Shown piece after piece: positions 24,562-33,773 of a DNA stretch of 35,478 nt. This stretch comes from DASPFV01 sp035620975 (GTDB taxonomy: Bacteria; Acidobacteriota; Vicinamibacteria; Vicinamibacterales; 2-12-FULL-66-21). The notes beneath the pieces were generated by a model. It was not told where the DNA came from, ran no database searches, and saw only the letters and a program-made list of their open reading frames with translations. How positions within the stretch are numbered: position 1 is the first letter of the stretch; every line of letters starts with the position of its first letter. The translations under genes and the position numbers were made by a program. The stretch covers positions 1 through 35,478 of the forward strand of contig DASPFV010000037.1 in NCBI GenBank assembly GCA_035620975.1, in the 5' to 3' direction.

Positions 24562-27153
24562 ATGCCATCGGTCCTGCCCGGTTCACACCTGGGTCCCTAC
24601 GAAATCCTCGGGCTCATCGGGGCCGGAGGTATGGGACAGGTGTGGAAGGCGCGCGACACTCGACTGAACCGCGTGGTGGCGATCAAGGTCGCGCAGGAGC
24701 GGTTCTCGGAACGGTTCGAGCGGGAAGCGCGGACCGTGGCGGCGCTGAACAATCCGCACATCTGCTCGCTGTTCGACGTTGGACCCGACTACCTGGTCAT
24801 GGAATACATCGAGGGCCGTCCTCTCGAAGGTCCACTGCCAATCGACCAGGTTGTGACGTACGCCGCGCAGATCTGCGATGCGCTCGACGCGGCGCACAAG
24901 AAACAGATCGTCCATCGCGATCTGAAGCCGGGGAACATCCTGGTGACCAGGTCGGGTGTGAAGCTGCTGGATTTCGGGCTGGCGAAGCACGCGCCCGCCG
25001 ACGCCGGCGAGGATGGCCCGACAGGGGTGGTCACTCAGGATGGCGTGGTGATGGGAACGCTCCAGTACATGTCGCCCGAACAACTCGAGGGCAGGACTGT
25101 CGATGCGCGCAGCGACATCTACTCGCTTGGCCTGGTGCTGTACGAGATGGTGACTGGCAAACGAGCCTTCCCGCCGACGGATCGCGCGCCGCTCGAACCG
25201 CCAGCACTGGAGCGAGTCGTCAAGACCTGTCTTGCGAGAGATCCGGATGCCCGATGGCAGACGGCGCGCGAGGTGAGGCTCGGGTTGGAGTGGAGCACGG
25301 AGAGTGGAGGGGTGCTCCAGCCTGCGGGAACGTCGTTGCGCCGGCTGAGACGCGAACGCACCGCGTGGATTCTGGCGGCGGCCTGTCTTGGCTTCGCAAT
25401 GTTGTTTGCCGGATTGTATTGGACAGCGCCGTTTCGCGCGCAAGTGCCTGGCGCCGTAGTCCGGCTTTCGTTGAATCCACCGGAAAAGACCGTCTTCGCG
25501 GTTTCCGTCAACGCGACTATTCCGGTCGCGCAGTTCGCCCTTTCCCCCGACGGCCGGACCATCGCGTTCGTGGCGGGCGCCGCCGGAAGCCGACCGATCC
25601 TCTGGGTGCGTCCCCTGCACGACGTGGCGGCCCGTCCGCTCGCGGGAACGGAGGATGCGCAGAATCCGTTCTGGTCGCCTGACAGTCTCTGGGTTGGTTT
25701 TTTTGCCGAGGGGAAGCTCAAGAAGGTCCCGGCGCTCGGCGGCGCCGTGCAGGAGATTGCCTCCAACGTCGCGGATTCCCGTGGCGGCTCGTGGGCGTCG
25801 GACGATACCCTTCTGTTTGCGGATGGGAACAGCCCCATCAACCGTGTTTCATCCCGCGGCGGGTCCGTCACGCCAGTCACGCACCTGGATGCAGCCCTTC
25901 AGGAAGGCACACATCGCTTCCCGTATGTGCTGCCAGACGGTCAGCACTTTCTCTACACTGTCCGCAGCACCCTGGCCGAACAGGGCGGCGTCTACGTCGG
26001 GTCGCTGGACGGAAGCATCAAGAAACGCCTGCTCCGTTTCGATTCCAGCGCCATTTACGTCCCGCCTGGATATCTCCTCTATCTGGACGGGGACACGCTC
26101 CTCGGCCAGCGATTCGACGCCGGCCGTCTCGAACTGACCGGCCAGCCTGTCACGGTGGCTGGCCAAGTCGGCCGGTCCACGACTGGTCAAATACCTGTCT
26201 CGGCCTCTTCCGAGGGCACGATGGCGTACGCGAGCACCCATCTGCAATCCGGCCGGCTGATGTGGTTCAACCGCGACGATGGCAGCCGGCTGGACATGGC
26301 TTTGGCGGAGGACGACTACACTGACTTCCGGCTTTCCCCCGACGAAAAGCGCCTGGCCTGGACTCGCGTCAATCGGAGAACGGGGCAACCGGAGATCTGG
26401 CTCACCGACATCGAGCGCGGCAGTTCGTCGCCCTTCGCGGTGGGACCGCAGCTCAATTCAGCCCCGGTGTGGTCACCAGATGGAACCCGGCTCTTTTTTC
26501 GCACGAATCGGAGCGGGCTGGTTGAGATCTACCAGAAGAGCGCTGCCGGCGGCGGCAACGAGGAAGTCGTCATGTCTACGGAAGTGCTGCGCCGAGCCGG
26601 CTGGATATCGACGACCCACTACCCGTCGGACTGGTCGGCGAACGGGAATCTCCTTTTTTCTATCGGAAGGACCGCGTCCGGCTATGACCTGGCGCTGCTC
26701 CCGATGGCGAGCGATCCGAGGCCGGTGCTGCTCATAGAGTCGCCAGCAGACCAGATGCACGGCAATTTCTCTCCCGACGGAAAGCTCGTCGCGTACAGCT
26801 CGAATGAGGCGGGCCGGTTCGAAGTCTATGTGGAAACCGTCCCGAGGTCCGACTTCAAGCGGGCAATCTCCACGAACGGCGGGTCCGAGCCTCGCTGGCG
26901 CGGCGACGGACGCGAGATCTACTACCTTGCCGAGGATCGGACCTTGATGGCGGTTCCAGTCGAAGCAGGGCTGACATTTGGCCGTCCCAGGCAGCTCGTC
27001 AAGACGGATGTGCCACCCGGTGTGAGTCCATACCGCACCAGCTATGTGCCCACGGGCGATGGCCGGCGCTTCCTGATCAAGACACGAGGCGTCGACCCTG
27101 CTCCCATGTCCATCACGATCGTCCTGAACTGGACCGCGAGGCTGAGCGAATGA
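24562..27153 (+). CDS. Membrane Ser/Thr protein kinase with C-terminal TolB/WD40-like propeller 2
   Basis: An 863-residue kinase. Gly loop IGAGGMGQVWKARD, catalytic Lys42 (VAIKVAQE), HRDLKPGN at 118, DFG at 137 and MGTLQYMSPEQLEG follow in order. The kinase lobe is short: residues linking Lys to the alpha-C region are reduced to AQERFSERFEREARTVAALN, and the C-lobe is compact, ending near residue 250. The membrane helix is at about 268-287 (AWILAAACLGFAMLFAGLYW). PD40-like repeats fill 300-860 (FALSPDGRTIAFVA, FWSPDSLWVGFFA, WSPDGTRLFFRTN, NFSPDGKLVAYSS). It is transcribed away from the haloperoxidase-like gene. It looks active; ligand and substrates are unknown. It differs substantially from kinase 1. 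Confidence 0.95.
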   Translation: MPSVLPGSHLGPYEILGLIGAGGMGQVWKARDTRLNRVVAIKVAQERFSERFEREARTVAALNNPHICSLFDVGPDYLVMEYIEGRPLEGPLPIDQVVTYAAQICDALDAAHKKQIVHRDLKPGNILVTRSGVKLLDFGLAKHAPADAGEDGPTGVVTQDGVVMGTLQYMSPEQLEGRTVDARSDIYSLGLVLYEMVTGKRAFPPTDRAPLEPPALERVVKTCLARDPDARWQTAREVRLGLEWSTESGGVLQPAGTSLRRLRRERTAWILAAACLGFAMLFAGLYWTAPFRAQVPGAVVRLSLNPPEKTVFAVSVNATIPVAQFALSPDGRTIAFVAGAAGSRPILWVRPLHDVAARPLAGTEDAQNPFWSPDSLWVGFFAEGKLKKVPALGGAVQEIASNVADSRGGSWASDDTLLFADGNSPINRVSSRGGSVTPVTHLDAALQEGTHRFPYVLPDGQHFLYTVRSTLAEQGGVYVGSLDGSIKKRLLRFDSSAIYVPPGYLLYLDGDTLLGQRFDAGRLELTGQPVTVAGQVGRSTTGQIPVSASSEGTMAYASTHLQSGRLMWFNRDDGSRLDMALAEDDYTDFRLSPDEKRLAWTRVNRRTGQPEIWLTDIERGSSSPFAVGPQLNSAPVWSPDGTRLFFRTNRSGLVEIYQKSAAGGGNEEVVMSTEVLRRAGWISTTHYPSDWSANGNLLFSIGRTASGYDLALLPMASDPRPVLLIESPADQMHGNFSPDGKLVAYSSNEAGRFEVYVETVPRSDFKRAISTNGGSEPRWRGDGREIYYLAEDRTLMAVPVEAGLTFGRPRQLVKTDVPPGVSPYRTSYVPTGDGRRFLIKTRGVDPAPMSITIVLNWTARLSE

Positions 27154-27257
27154 GTCGTGGCGGTTGAACGAGCGCCGGTTTCAGGAAGTCCGCGTTCTCT
27201 TCGGCGCGCGGGATCGTTCGCGAAGGAGAGATCGGTGAAGCGGAAAGGGGGACGTGC

Positions 27258-27755
27258 ATGCGCTGCGTCGGTGCGCTCGTGATGGCGGGATTGTTCGCGG
27301 GCTGCGGAGGAGGTTCCGGCGACGGCTCCGACAGGGCGCCCGCGCCGGCAGCCGATGCCGGCAGCGCGACCCCCGTTGCCACTGCCTCTGGTTGCGATCT
27401 CCTGACCGACGCCGAGGTCGGTGAAGCCACCGGCACCACGATCGAGAGCCACGAGGAGTCGGGCCTGAATGGCTGCCGCTGGAGCGCGCAAGGCGGCGCG
27501 CGGCTGATGCTCGACGTCTACGCCGGCTCGTCGCGCGTGTCCGGCACGTGCGACGCGCAGAAGGCTCTCGGCACCGGCCGGGAGGAGCCCGTTAGCGGAC
27601 TGGGGGATTCCGCGTTGTGGAAGACGAGCGGGAGCCTCGTCGTCTGCGCGCCACGCGCCGTCATCCGCTTCAATCTCGACAACTCCTCGCGGTCCGTGCC
27701 TGAGGACAAGGCGGGGCTCGTCAGGCTGGCCCGATCCGTGCTCGGCCGGCTCTGA
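27258..27755 (+). CDS. Small lipoprotein, unknown
   Basis: A 165-residue lipoprotein: MRCVGALVMAGLFAGCGGGS has a clear lipobox (LFAGC), followed by an Ala/Pro/Asp-rich linker and a domain starting GCDLLTDAEVGEATGTTIES with several Cys (GLNGCRWS, GTCDAQK, LVVCAPRA). The layout resembles actinobacterial DUF3558-type lipoproteins, seen by eye only. A GGGGGA ribosome-site-like run precedes the ATG. It stands 104 bp after kinase 2 and 115 bp before the phosphatidyltransferase gene. No function can be assigned. Confidence 0.75.
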   Translation: MRCVGALVMAGLFAGCGGGSGDGSDRAPAPAADAGSATPVATASGCDLLTDAEVGEATGTTIESHEESGLNGCRWSAQGGARLMLDVYAGSSRVSGTCDAQKALGTGREEPVSGLGDSALWKTSGSLVVCAPRAVIRFNLDNSSRSVPEDKAGLVRLARSVLGRL

Positions 27756-27870
27756 TTGGCTCCGCCGATCGGAAGCCCTCGCGAACGAGACGGCCGCCGG
27801 TCGCAGATTCCACGTCGTTCGCCGCAGCGCTCGAGAAGCGCGGCCCCGACGCATTGCTCGAGAACTTCTC

Positions 27871-28506
27871 ATGCCCTCGACCCCGCGGCGGCGGCACCTC
27901 TCGATGCTGCGGTCCTATACGGCCGCGGACGCCGTGACGATCGCCAACGCGAGCTGCGGCACCATCGCGATCTTCCTCTGCCTGGATTACATGGCGTTCG
28001 GTGATCGGTGGCGCCTGTGGGCGGCGATTACGCTGCTTCCGATCGCGCTGCTCTGCGACGTACTCGACGGCTACGTGGCGCGCCTGAGCCCGACGCGGGC
28101 CTCGAGGCTCGGGGCCGACCTCGACTCGCTGGCGGACGTCATCTCGTTCGGGGTCGCACCAGCCGTCCTCGGATTCACGCTCGGGCTGCGCGGAGGCTGG
28201 GACATGCTGTGCCTGACCTACTTCGTCGTGTGCGGCGTCAGCCGGCTCGCCCGCTTCAACGTCACTGCTTCGGTCCTGACTGACACGGCCACCGGCAAGG
28301 TCGCGTATTTCGAAGGCACGCCAATCCCGACCAGTATCGCCATCGTCCTGGTGCTCACGGTGGCTCTATGGCTCGGCCGTATCGACGACGCGATCTGGCT
28401 TGGATCCTTTCGTGTCGGGCCGGCCGTGCTGCACCCGCTGGTGCTGATCTACGTCGTCAGCGGCAGCGCCATGATCAGCGCGACGCTGCGGATTCCGAAG
28501 CCGTGA
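27871..28506 (+). CDS. pssA: CDP-alcohol phosphatidyltransferase, probably phosphatidylserine synthase
   Basis: A 211-residue integral membrane enzyme. It carries the CDP-alcohol phosphatidyltransferase signature in CDVLDGYVARLSPTRASRLG followed by ADLDSLADVISFGVAPA: D-x2-D-G-x2-A-R, then G-x3-D-x3-D. The spacer between AR and G is nine residues here against the usual eight. The sequence SLADVISFGVAPA is typical of bacterial PssA, which makes phosphatidylserine from CDP-diacylglycerol and serine; a related head-group transferase cannot be ruled out. Several membrane helices follow (MLCLTYFVVCGVSRLARFN, SIAIVLVLTVALWLG, VLIYVVSGSAMISATL). ATG 27871 is chosen; ATG 27904 is an alternative. No partner decarboxylase gene is nearby. 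Confidence 0.88.
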   Translation: MPSTPRRRHLSMLRSYTAADAVTIANASCGTIAIFLCLDYMAFGDRWRLWAAITLLPIALLCDVLDGYVARLSPTRASRLGADLDSLADVISFGVAPAVLGFTLGLRGGWDMLCLTYFVVCGVSRLARFNVTASVLTDTATGKVAYFEGTPIPTSIAIVLVLTVALWLGRIDDAIWLGSFRVGPAVLHPLVLIYVVSGSAMISATLRIPKP

Positions 28507-28548
28507 TGCTCGTAGATGACGAGACCGGTGTTGACGTCGGATGGTGCA

Positions 28549-28629
28549 TCAGGCAGCAGTCTCCGGACTGCAGGCGCACACCAGCGTCAGCGCGGCAGTC
28601 ACCACGACGCGGTCATATCTGCAGCACAT
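28549..28629 (-). CDS. Possible 26-residue mini-lipoprotein
   Basis: Downstream of the phosphatase gene, an ATG at 28629 opens MCCRYDRVVVTAALTLVCAC followed by SPETAA and a stop. It has an Arg-containing start, a hydrophobic core and a lipobox (LVCAC-S), the layout of entericidin-like peptides, but shorter. No ribosome site is visible, and the same frame is open far upstream as an antisense-like shadow, so chance is quite possible. It is the only candidate gene in the 221 bases between 28507 and 28727. Confidence 0.25.
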   Translation of the reverse strand: MCCRYDRVVVTAALTLVCACSPETAA

Positions 28630-28727
28630 AGGTTTTCGGGAGCATATCGGCCAGCCATCCGGAACGGTCCACCCAGTCCACGGTTCTCGACGACCGCCAG
28701 ACGCAGCTCCACGGAGGCTGCAGTCCG

Positions 28728-29590
28728 TCAGCGGCCTTGACGCGGTCTCACGACGACCACCGACGTATCGTCCCCAAGGGGCTGGGCGCCGGCGAAATCC
28801 TGAACCGCGGCCAGGATCGAGTACAGCACGGCATCCGTGGGATCGCCGGCGACGAGCCGCAGCTGGGCCTCGAGACGTTCGGCCCCGAACTCCTCGTCCT
28901 CCCGATTGCGCGCCTCGACGACGCCGTCGGTGTAGGCGAGCAGGAGGTCGCCGGCGCCGAGCTCCAGTCGGCCGCTTCTGAACGGCGCGTCGCCCGACAT
29001 GCCGAGCAGCATGCCGCCCTGCGCCAGCGACTCCAGCTCTCCGCCGGCCCGAAGGAGCAACGCGGCCGGGTGTCCCGCGCTGCAGTAGTCGATGGCCGCG
29101 CCGGTGGGATCGAGACGCGCCAGGAAGAGGCTGGTCAGCGGCGCCTGCATCCGGCAGAACTCGCGGTTCACCGCGGCCACGATTTCCTCCGGTTCCGAAC
29201 TGGCCCCCGCGTGCGCGCGGACGAGCCCGACCAGACACGGCGTCCACATGCCGGCGGCCAGCCCCTTGCCGCACACGTCGCCCAGCGCGAGGATCAACCC
29301 GCCGCGCGTTTCCTCGACTGCGAAGAAGTCACCGGGCAGATAGCGGACGGCGAACACCTCGCTCGCAATGTCGACGTCGCCGTACTGCACGAGCCGCGGG
29401 GCACAGAGGTGGCGGTGCACCTGCGCCGCCTCGAAGAGCGCCGCGTGGAGACTGGCGTAGTCCTTCTGGAGCGCCGCCAGCGTCCGTTTCAGTTCCCGAT
29501 GACGCGCGCGGCGCGACCGCTGCGGCGGCGCGATGCCGGCGCCGCCGGCACTCGATACGAACGATCTCGCCTGATGCATCGGACGCCACC

Positions 29591-29594
<4 letters not shown>
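28728..29594 (-). CDS. PP2C/SpoIIE-type (RsbU-like) Ser/Thr phosphatase
   Basis: A 288-residue soluble protein. A helical N-terminal region (RELKRTLAALQKDYASLHAA) leads to a PP2C-SpoIIE domain: ASEVFAVRYLPGDFFAVEET, LILALGDVCGKGLAAGM, YCSAGHPAALLLRAGG, LLLAYTDGVVEARN and GDDTSVVVVRP. These hold most of the metal-binding Asp residues. In the first motif, usually GGDFYD, it reads PGDFFA, so the second Asp is replaced. The ATG at 29594 overlaps the response-regulator stop by four bases (ATGA), so it is the third gene of the signalling operon. RsbU-like phosphatases usually act on anti-sigma-factor antagonists; none is encoded here. An alternative start is ATG 29579. Confidence 0.9.
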
Positions 29595-30381
<787 letters not shown>

Positions 30382-30385
<4 letters not shown>

Positions 30386-32142
30386 CCTGCCATCCTCACG
30401 GCATCGCGGTCCGGCTGCCTCGCCGCTGGTTCCAGCGGCAGCGTCAGCGTGAACGTGCTGCCCTTGCCCGGCGCGCTCTCTACCCGCACTTCGCCGCCGT
30501 GCGCGTGCGCGATGTGGCGGACGAGCGACAGCCCCAGGCCGCTGCCCTTGGTGTTGTGGACCAGCGGGTCGCCGGCCCGATAGAACTTGTCGAAGATCTT
30601 CGCCTGTTCGTTCCGGGCGATGCCGATGCCGCGGTCGCGGACCTCGAGCTTGACCGCGCCGTCGTCGCGGTACAGCTTCACGCCGAGGAACTTCTCGCGA
30701 TCCGAGTACTTGAGCGCGTTGTTCACCAGGTTCACGAGCGAGCGCGCAATCGCCTCGCGGTCCACCGGCACCGGCGGAAGGCCCGGGTCGATGCTCTGCT
30801 CGAACGTGAACCCCTGCTCGTCGATCTGGGCGCGATACGTGTCCAGGGTGTTGCGGACCAGTTCGGCGAGGTCGGTCTGCCTGAACTCGTACTCCTTGCG
30901 CCCCGCCTCGATGCGCGAGAAGTCGAGGATGTTGTTGATCAGGGCGGTCAGCCGTTCGCTCTCCTTGCGGATGATGGCATAGTACTCCGCAGTCTTCTGC
31001 TGCCCCTTGACGCGGCCGAGCTCGAGCGTCTCCGCGTAGAGACGGATCAGCGACAGGGGCGTGCGCAGCTCGTGCGAGACGTTCGACACGAAATCGGACT
31101 TCAACCGGGCCAGGGCCACCTCTTTGCTGACGCTCCGGTATGTCAGCACCAGCCCCGCGACCAGCAGGAGCGAGAGCACCCCCAGGATGAGGAAGCTGTT
31201 CGTGATCCACCGCCTGCCGAGCGCCGCCACGCTCGTGCCCTGGAACTTGATGCCCAGCGCCAGACCGTCGAATACATCGGAGAAGTTGCGCGAGACTTCG
31301 GGTGCCCCGTCCCTCCAGCCCGCCGACGAGGCGGTCGTGTCCCCACCGTACCCTGTCAGTGTCAGCGTCGCCGTATCGCCATCCGGTTCCGCGGGATACA
31401 CAACCATGGCGATGGGGTTGCCTCCCTCTTCTCCGTGCTTGTACGCGATCAGCGCCTCGAGCATCTCCGGGAAGAAGCTGTGCCACAGGTACTCGGGTTC
31501 GAAGGTTGCGCCGGCGAGAACGATCCGGTCCTTCGAGACGTGCGGCAGCGGGAAGAAGCCCGTGGTCGTGTACGTGTAGCGGCCGTTCCGCTTCGTCCGC
31601 TCGGCATACCACGAGACCGGTCGGCTCCTCTTCCGCAGGGTCTCCAGCATCGTCTTCGCCTCGAATCCGAGCCAGCCCGCGAACGTCTTCTCGAGGCGGC
31701 GGTGCTCCTCGAGAAAGTGCCAGTCGCTCAGTCGGTCGGGCTGTGAACGGAGCACCAGGCCGTTGACCGGGTCGAAGAGGAACACGTGAGCAAGGGATTG
31801 GTGCTGCGTCAGGACGGTATCGAGCGCACGGATCTTGTCGGCCTTGTCGGCGTCCGGCGACGGGAAGCGATCCCGCACGCCCTCGACCATCCCGTAGGCC
31901 TTGTGGTTGATCTGCTTCTCGGAGATAACGAGCATCTGCTGGAAATCGCGGTGGAACGCGGCCTCGAGTGCCTTGTCGCGCTCGATTGACTTCAGGTGGT
32001 AGAAGTTGACGCCAATCAGTGCCGCCGCCGGCAGCATGACGGCCAGCTCGAGCGTGAGCATGAGCTGAAACCGCTTGTTGCCGCTCCAGAACCGTCGCAA
32101 CCGGTCCATCGTGCGGCTGCGTGTGACGCTTTCCGGGTCCAT
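30382..32142 (-). CDS. Membrane sensor histidine kinase
   Basis: A 586-residue kinase, first gene of the operon. Membrane segments lie at about 25-47 (LMLTLELAVMLPAAALIGVN) and 305-325 (SFLILGVLSLLLVAGLVLTY), bounding an extracytoplasmic domain of about 255 residues that resembles no sensor fold I can name. There is no HAMP domain: YRSVSKEVALARLKSDFVSN leads straight into the phospho-acceptor H357 in VSHELRTPLSLIRLY. The ATPase has VNNALKYSD (N box), EVRDRGIGIAR (G1), IFDKFYRAG and GSGLGLSLVRHIA (G2). ATG 32142 is preceded by GGGAGG at 8 bases; an upstream GTG (32166) is in frame. Phosphate sensing is possible from the PhoR-like kinase half but is not shown. Confidence 0.94.
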
Positions 32143-32497
32143 GCTCCTGACCTCCCGACGCACCAACGAGGGTAACCCCGGACGGGTCCGGGCTTGTCAA
32201 GGCCAGGTTAAACGATGTCAAGGATTTGTAAGGAGTTGCGCGGCTGCAACCGGGGAAAGTCGCTCGCGGCGGCCTCCTGGCCGGGGGCGGAACGCACTTC
32301 ACGGGTATGCCGAGAGCGGCGATAATCAGCCGATTTGCCGTGCCCATGCGCGGAGGTCGTCGTTCCAGGTATGGCAAGGCTGCGGCGCAGGCCGGCGTAC
32401 GACTTTCGCGCAGACGTACGAATTCAACCGGTCGCGCGCGGCCTTCGGCTGCTGTCTCTGCCACTAAGTCAGGTTGGCGGATCGTGAGGAGCCCGGC
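32143..32497. other. Divergent intergenic region between sensor kinase and aminotransferase-like gene
   Basis: Of these 355 bases, the left 90 hold the repeats described at 32195 and the kinase ribosome site. In 32240-32497 I see no credible gene; short open frames there are arginine-rich and lack protein character. Two self-complementary CGTACG hexamers lie 13 bases apart near 32397-32421. The aminotransferase-like gene has a GAGGAG ribosome site at its end but no recognisable promoter. Confidence 0.5.
32195..32231 (-). promoter_or_regulatory. Direct-repeat array upstream of the sensor-kinase operon
   Basis: On the minus strand, TTACAA (32231-32226), TTGACA (32221-32216), TTTAAC (32212-32207) and TTGACA (32200-32195) follow one another at 10, 9 and 12 bases; the two TTGACA copies are exactly 21 apart. 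Repeats of about one helical turn suit an OmpR/PhoP-type regulator, and TTGACA is also a -35 hexamer; no strong -10 was seen. Bases 32172-32192 hold CCCGGAC-CC-GTCCGGG, a perfect palindrome. Confidence 0.45.
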
Positions 32498-33772
32498 ATG
32501 ACGCTCAATCGACGGGAGTTCGCCCGCGTGTTCGCGGCCGGCGGATCCGCCGCGCTGTTCGCCCACCCGGCATTCGCGGGGGCGCAGGCGCCGCCGCTGC
32601 CGTCTGCGGGCGCCGCCGCCGGAGAGCGCTTCTGGACCGCGGTGCGCGACCAGTTCGTGCTGCCGCCCGGCCTGGCCGTGATGAATGCCGCCAACCTCTG
32701 CCCGTCGACGCGGGCGGTGCTCGAATCGATGTACGCCGGCACACGCGACGTGGATCAGGATCCGTCGCCGGCCAACCGCGCCAAGCTCTATCCCGCGCGT
32801 GAGGAGACCCGCCGGCGGCTGGCCGCGTTCCTGCGCGTCGCCCCGGAGGAGATCGTCATCACCCGCAATACGAGCGAATCGAACAACCTCGTGTCCAACG
32901 GCCTCGACCTGAAGCCGGGCGACGAGGTGGTCATCTTCGCCGACAACCATCCGAGCAACAACGCCGCGTGGAGAGCGAAAGGCAAGCGGTTCGGGTACAC
33001 CGTCACGGAGCTGGCCAACCCGAACCCGCATCCGGGGGCGGACTACTACGTGGAGGTGGTGAGGAAGGCGCTCTCGTCGCGAACGAAGGTGCTGGCGTTC
33101 ACGCACATGACCAGCCCGGTGGGCGACGTCATGCCTGCAGCGGAGATGTGCCGCCTCGCCCGAGAGCGCGGCGTGCTGTCGATGGTGGACGGCGCGCAGT
33201 CGTTCGGCCTCATGGACGTCGACCTGTCGGCCATTCAACCAGACTTCTACAGCGGGAGCGCCCACAAGTGGCCATGCGGCCCGAAGGAGGCCGGCGTGCT
33301 CTTCGTGAGCGCCCGCGTCCAGGATCGTCTCTGGCCGACCATCTACAGCGCCTATCCCGGGGCGGTCGGCTTCTCGCGGTCCTTCGAGGGCTTCGGGCAG
33401 CGCGACGATGCGGCGATCGTCGCCTTCGGAGAGGCGATCGCCTTCCAGGACAAGGTCGGCCGCGCGAGCGTCGAGGCGCGCGCCCGCCAGCTCACCACGG
33501 CGCTGCTGCATGGTCTCGCGAAGATCCCGGGCGTGCGGCTTTGGACGAGCACCGTACCGGAGCGCCGGGCAGCCGTCGCCTCGTTCCAGCCGGGAGCAGA
33601 GGACCCGCAGAAGCTCGCGACCGCGCTCTACGACTCCGATCGGATCGGCTGCGCCACCCTCGGCGGCCAGCAGCCCGGGCTGCGGTTCTCGCCGCACCTG
33701 TACAACACGGCTGCGGAGGTCGACCGCGTGCTCGCCGCCGTCACCCGCTACATGAAATCGGGAGTGTCCTGA
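32498..33772 (+). CDS. Tat-exported class V aminotransferase-like PLP protein
   Basis: A 424-residue protein with a twin-arginine signal (MTLNRREFARVFAAGGSAAL). It then shows the fold-type I PLP domain of the isopenicillin-N epimerase/cysteine desulfurase-like group: NAANLCPSTRAVLESMY, EIVITRNTSESNNLVSNGLD, FADNHPSNNAAWRAKG, FTHMTSPVGDVMP, VDGAQSFGLMDVDLSAI, and the PLP Lys257 in YSGSAHKWPCGPKEAG. The reaction is not readable; epimerase, desulfurase or lyase are possible. Tat export fits an enzyme folded with PLP in the cytoplasm. ATG 32498 has GAGGAG at about seven bases; the open frame's earlier start (32474) would hide the Tat motif. The gene ends one base from the convergent nucleotidyltransferase gene. 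Confidence 0.92.
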   Translation: MTLNRREFARVFAAGGSAALFAHPAFAGAQAPPLPSAGAAAGERFWTAVRDQFVLPPGLAVMNAANLCPSTRAVLESMYAGTRDVDQDPSPANRAKLYPAREETRRRLAAFLRVAPEEIVITRNTSESNNLVSNGLDLKPGDEVVIFADNHPSNNAAWRAKGKRFGYTVTELANPNPHPGADYYVEVVRKALSSRTKVLAFTHMTSPVGDVMPAAEMCRLARERGVLSMVDGAQSFGLMDVDLSAIQPDFYSGSAHKWPCGPKEAGVLFVSARVQDRLWPTIYSAYPGAVGFSRSFEGFGQRDDAAIVAFGEAIAFQDKVGRASVEARARQLTTALLHGLAKIPGVRLWTSTVPERRAAVASFQPGAEDPQKLATALYDSDRIGCATLGGQQPGLRFSPHLYNTAAEVDRVLAAVTRYMKSGVS

Positions 33773-33773
33773 G

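Noticed and set aside
32397..32421. Pair of CGTACG palindromes before the aminotransferase-like gene as an operator
   Set aside because: Hexamers this short occur by chance, and no promoter lies beside them.
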